41,801 bases of DNA from Clostridiaceae bacterium. GTDB taxonomy: Bacteria > Bacillota > Clostridia > Lachnospirales > Lachnospiraceae. The stretch is taken from assembly GCA_009911305.1 (NCBI GenBank), contig QXXC01000033.1, positions 1 to 41,801 of the forward strand, given 5' to 3'. Positions within the stretch are counted from its first letter, which is position 1. Every line of letters starts with the position of its first letter. The notes below the pieces were generated by a model. It was not told the origin of the DNA. It made no database searches and saw only the letters and a program-made list of their open reading frames with translations. The translations under genes and the position numbers were made by a program. Below are positions 39,625 through 41,801 of this stretch, piece after piece.

Positions 39625-41697
39625 ATGAACAGAGAAGCATTATTTTGCGATGAGACAGAGAATTACCGCAGCCCCGCGGAGGCGGATGCCGGGCAGGAGG
39701 CGGCGTTTTACTTCCGTACCGGGCGCGGCGATGCGGATGCGGTTTATCTGATAGAGTATGACAGCCAGGATCGTTTAAGGGAACGCGATATGGAGTACAG
39801 CCACAGCGACAGCCTGTTTGACTATTATGTGTGCAGGCTTGTGGCAGGGCGCGGGCAGATGCAGTATTTTTTCCGCGTGGACAGCGGGGAGGAGATTTGT
39901 TTTTATAACCGCCTTGGCGTGGTGGAGGAGGCGCAGAGGAATTATGCGTTCCGTCTGACGCCGGGCTTCCATGTTCCGAAATGGAGCAGGGGGGCGGTGA
40001 TGTACCAGATCTATGTGGATCGGTTCTGCAACGGAGATCCGACGAATGATGTGGAGACAAATGAATATATTTACCTGGACAGGCCCGTGGAGCACGTGGA
40101 GGACTGGAACGCGCTGCCGGCGGAGCTGGATGTGGGGCGTTTCTACGGCGGCGATATCAGGGGTATCTGGAACAAGCTCAGCTATCTCAAGGGGCTCAAG
40201 GTGGATGCGATTTATTTAAATCCGGTGTTTGTCTCGCCGTCGAACCATAAGTATGACTGCCAGGATTATGATCATGTGGATCCTCATTACGGCGTGATAC
40301 GAAACGATCGGGAAGGCCTTGTGGATCCGGGGGCGCCGGACAATTTTAATGCGGAAAAATATGCGTGCAGGACCGCGGATGAGGAGAATCTGACGGCCAG
40401 CGATCAGTTTTTTGCGCGTTTCATAGAGGCGGCCCATGAAAAGGGCATCCGCGTGATCGTGGACGGGGTATTCAATCACTGCGGTTCATTTAATAAATGG
40501 ATGGATGCGGAGCTGATTTACCAGCATGAGGGCGGGTATTCGAGCGGGGCGTATGTGGGCGCCGACAGCCCTTACCGGAATTTTTTTAAATTCAATAATG
40601 AGCAGGGATGGCCGTTTAATGACAGCTATGACGGGTGGTGGGGCCATTCTACCCTGCCCAAGCTGAATTATGAGGGATCGGACAAGCTGCGCCAGTATAT
40701 TTTGGACATCGCAAGGAAATGGGTGTCGCCGCCGTTTAATGCAGACGGATGGCGCCTGGACGTTGCCGCGGATCTGGGCTATACGCCGGATTTTAACCAT
40801 CAGTTCTGGCGGGATTTCCGAAATGCGGTGAAATCGGCCAACCCGGAGGCGGTGATTATTGCGGAGCACTACGGGGACGCGTCCGCGTGGCTGGAGGGCG
40901 ATCAGTGGGATACCGTCATGAATTACGATGCGTTTATGGAGCCGGTTTCCTGGTTCCTGACCGGGATGGAGAAGCACAGCGATAAGGCTGATGAGGGCCT
41001 GTACGGCAATGGGCGCGCCTTTTTTGACACCATGCGGTATCATATGTGCCGGATGCAGACACCGTCGCTGATGTGCGCCATGAACCAGCTCTCCAATCAC
41101 GATCATTCCCGTTTCCTGACCAGGACGAACCGGACGGTGGGCCGGTTGAACACCAGGGGATCCGAAGCGGCGGGCCAGGGGATCCATTACGGCATTTTTC
41201 GTCAGGGCGTGGTGATGCAGATGACGTGGCCCGGGTGCCCGACGCTCTATTACGGGGATGAGGCGGGCGTGTGCGGATGGACGGATCCCGATAACCGACG
41301 GACGTATCCGTGGGGAAATGAAGATCTGGAGCTGATTGAATTTCACCGCTATATGACGGGAATCCGCAGGCGCAATCCCGCCCTGCGCACGGGTTCGCTG
41401 ATCGAGCTTCTGGAGGAGCCGGGGATGATCGCCTACGGACGTTTTCAGCCGGCGGGAAAGGAGACCAGGGAGAGCCGTGTTGTGACAGCGGTAAATACGT
41501 GCCAGGATGTGCGGATTTTCCGGATTCCTGTGTGGAAGATTGGCATAACGGATTTTGAGAAGGTTAAGCGCGTGATGCTGACGTATGAAGAGGGGTATAA
41601 CGCCGGCATAGTGGAATTTGGGGTCGAGGGAGGAATCCTGGAGATCGAGCTGCCGCCGGCCGGGGCGGCCGTTCTGGCGGCGGAAAAATATATTTAA
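39625..41697 (+). CDS. Glycoside hydrolase family 13 (alpha-amylase family) enzyme
   Basis: A 690-residue alpha-glucan enzyme, probably of neopullulanase/maltogenic amylase type. An N-terminal beta domain (about 1-115) precedes the TIM barrel, which starts at WSRGAVMYQIYVDRFCNGD. Catalytic residues are nucleophile Asp379 (GWRLDVAADLGY), acid/base Glu414 (VIIAEHYGDA) and Asp493 (LSNHDHSRF); the VIVDGVFNHCG motif is also present. A small C-terminal beta domain closes it. It has no signal peptide, so it acts on imported maltodextrin or internal glycogen. AAAAGGAACG precedes ATG 39625. It has its own promoter and terminator and no obvious tie to the motility genes. Confidence 0.92.
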   Translation: MNREALFCDETENYRSPAEADAGQEAAFYFRTGRGDADAVYLIEYDSQDRLRERDMEYSHSDSLFDYYVCRLVAGRGQMQYFFRVDSGEEICFYNRLGVVEEAQRNYAFRLTPGFHVPKWSRGAVMYQIYVDRFCNGDPTNDVETNEYIYLDRPVEHVEDWNALPAELDVGRFYGGDIRGIWNKLSYLKGLKVDAIYLNPVFVSPSNHKYDCQDYDHVDPHYGVIRNDREGLVDPGAPDNFNAEKYACRTADEENLTASDQFFARFIEAAHEKGIRVIVDGVFNHCGSFNKWMDAELIYQHEGGYSSGAYVGADSPYRNFFKFNNEQGWPFNDSYDGWWGHSTLPKLNYEGSDKLRQYILDIARKWVSPPFNADGWRLDVAADLGYTPDFNHQFWRDFRNAVKSANPEAVIIAEHYGDASAWLEGDQWDTVMNYDAFMEPVSWFLTGMEKHSDKADEGLYGNGRAFFDTMRYHMCRMQTPSLMCAMNQLSNHDHSRFLTRTNRTVGRLNTRGSEAAGQGIHYGIFRQGVVMQMTWPGCPTLYYGDEAGVCGWTDPDNRRTYPWGNEDLELIEFHRYMTGIRRRNPALRTGSLIELLEEPGMIAYGRFQPAGKETRESRVVTAVNTCQDVRIFRIPVWKIGITDFEKVKRVMLTYEEGYNAGIVEFGVEGGILEIELPPAGAAVLAAEKYI

Positions 41698-41754
41698 AAC
41701 GCTTGATTTTTTTTGATTCCTGTGCTATGCCCCGAGTTTGCCACTTGCGAAGAC

Positions 41755-41783
41755 AAAATGGAGCCCATTTGGACTCCATTTTT
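41755..41783 (+). terminator. Rho-independent terminator of the GH13 gene
   Basis: AAAATGGAG (41755-41763) pairs with CTCCATTTT, with extra CCA/TGG pairs inside, ending in TTTTT at 41779-41783. Confidence 0.88.
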
Positions 41784-41801
41784 GCCGATATTATGTAGAC
41801 T

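Noticed and set aside
40486..41346. Minus-strand frame opposite the GH13 gene
   Set aside because: Fully antisense to catalytic parts of a clear GH13 enzyme; no start signal.

Overview
The window looks like a chromosomal segment of a motile, spore-forming, anaerobic Firmicute of the Lachnospiraceae / Clostridium cluster XIVa type (GC near 50%). The signs are strong AGGAGG ribosome sites, GTG/TTG starts, a sporulation gene block in the conserved order hup-rqcP-yabP-yabQ-divIC-spoIIE-tilS-hpt-ftsH, choline-binding-type wall repeats, two flagellins and a che operon. I cannot name the species from the sequence alone. No tRNA, rRNA, CRISPR array, insertion sequence or phage gene was seen.

Layout. 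1-2.5 kb: two wall-binding-repeat proteins (the first cut by the window edge) and a lytic transglycosylase. 2.6-6.0 kb: a methyltransferase, a CgeB-like glycosyltransferase broken by an in-frame TAA, a 160-bp near-palindromic repeat, and a GT8 glycosyltransferase. 6.0-8.0 kb: a minor and a major flagellin, each with a sigma-28 (SigD)-like promoter. 8.1-10.8 kb: a GT2-TPR glycosyltransferase and a fusion of a TagD-like cytidylyltransferase with a Gfo/Idh/MocA oxidoreductase domain. 10.8-19.7 kb, minus strand: five tandem LicD-family phosphotransferase paralogues, each start overlapping the end of the gene before it. 19.9-22.7 kb: a sixth, compact LicD gene, then an SDR sugar-nucleotide enzyme and an IspD/TarI-type cytidylyltransferase. 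22.8-28.6 kb, minus strand: cheA-cheW-cheR-cheB and a membrane-anchored C39-like protease. 28.8-31.7 kb: a YjfB motility peptide, a chemoreceptor and a probable motility-linked unknown. 32.0-39.2 kb: the housekeeping/sporulation block. 39.6-41.7 kb: a GH13 amylase-family enzyme.

How the genes may work together. Flagellins sit among glycosyltransferases, a methyltransferase, two kinds of CTP-dependent cytidylyltransferase and six LicD proteins. LicD enzymes move a phosphate-linked headgroup (phosphocholine, phosphoribitol and similar) from a CDP carrier to a glycan. A sigma-28-like box lies just upstream of the LicD array. My main inference is that this island builds a flagellin (or envelope) glycan decorated with phosphodiester-linked polyols: the TagD fusion and the IspD/TarI-SDR pair would make CDP-activated donors and the LicD paralogues would attach them. 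The gene logic resembles the animal ISPD-FKTN-FKRP pathway for ribitol phosphate. The acceptor, the headgroup and the link to flagella are not shown by the sequence.
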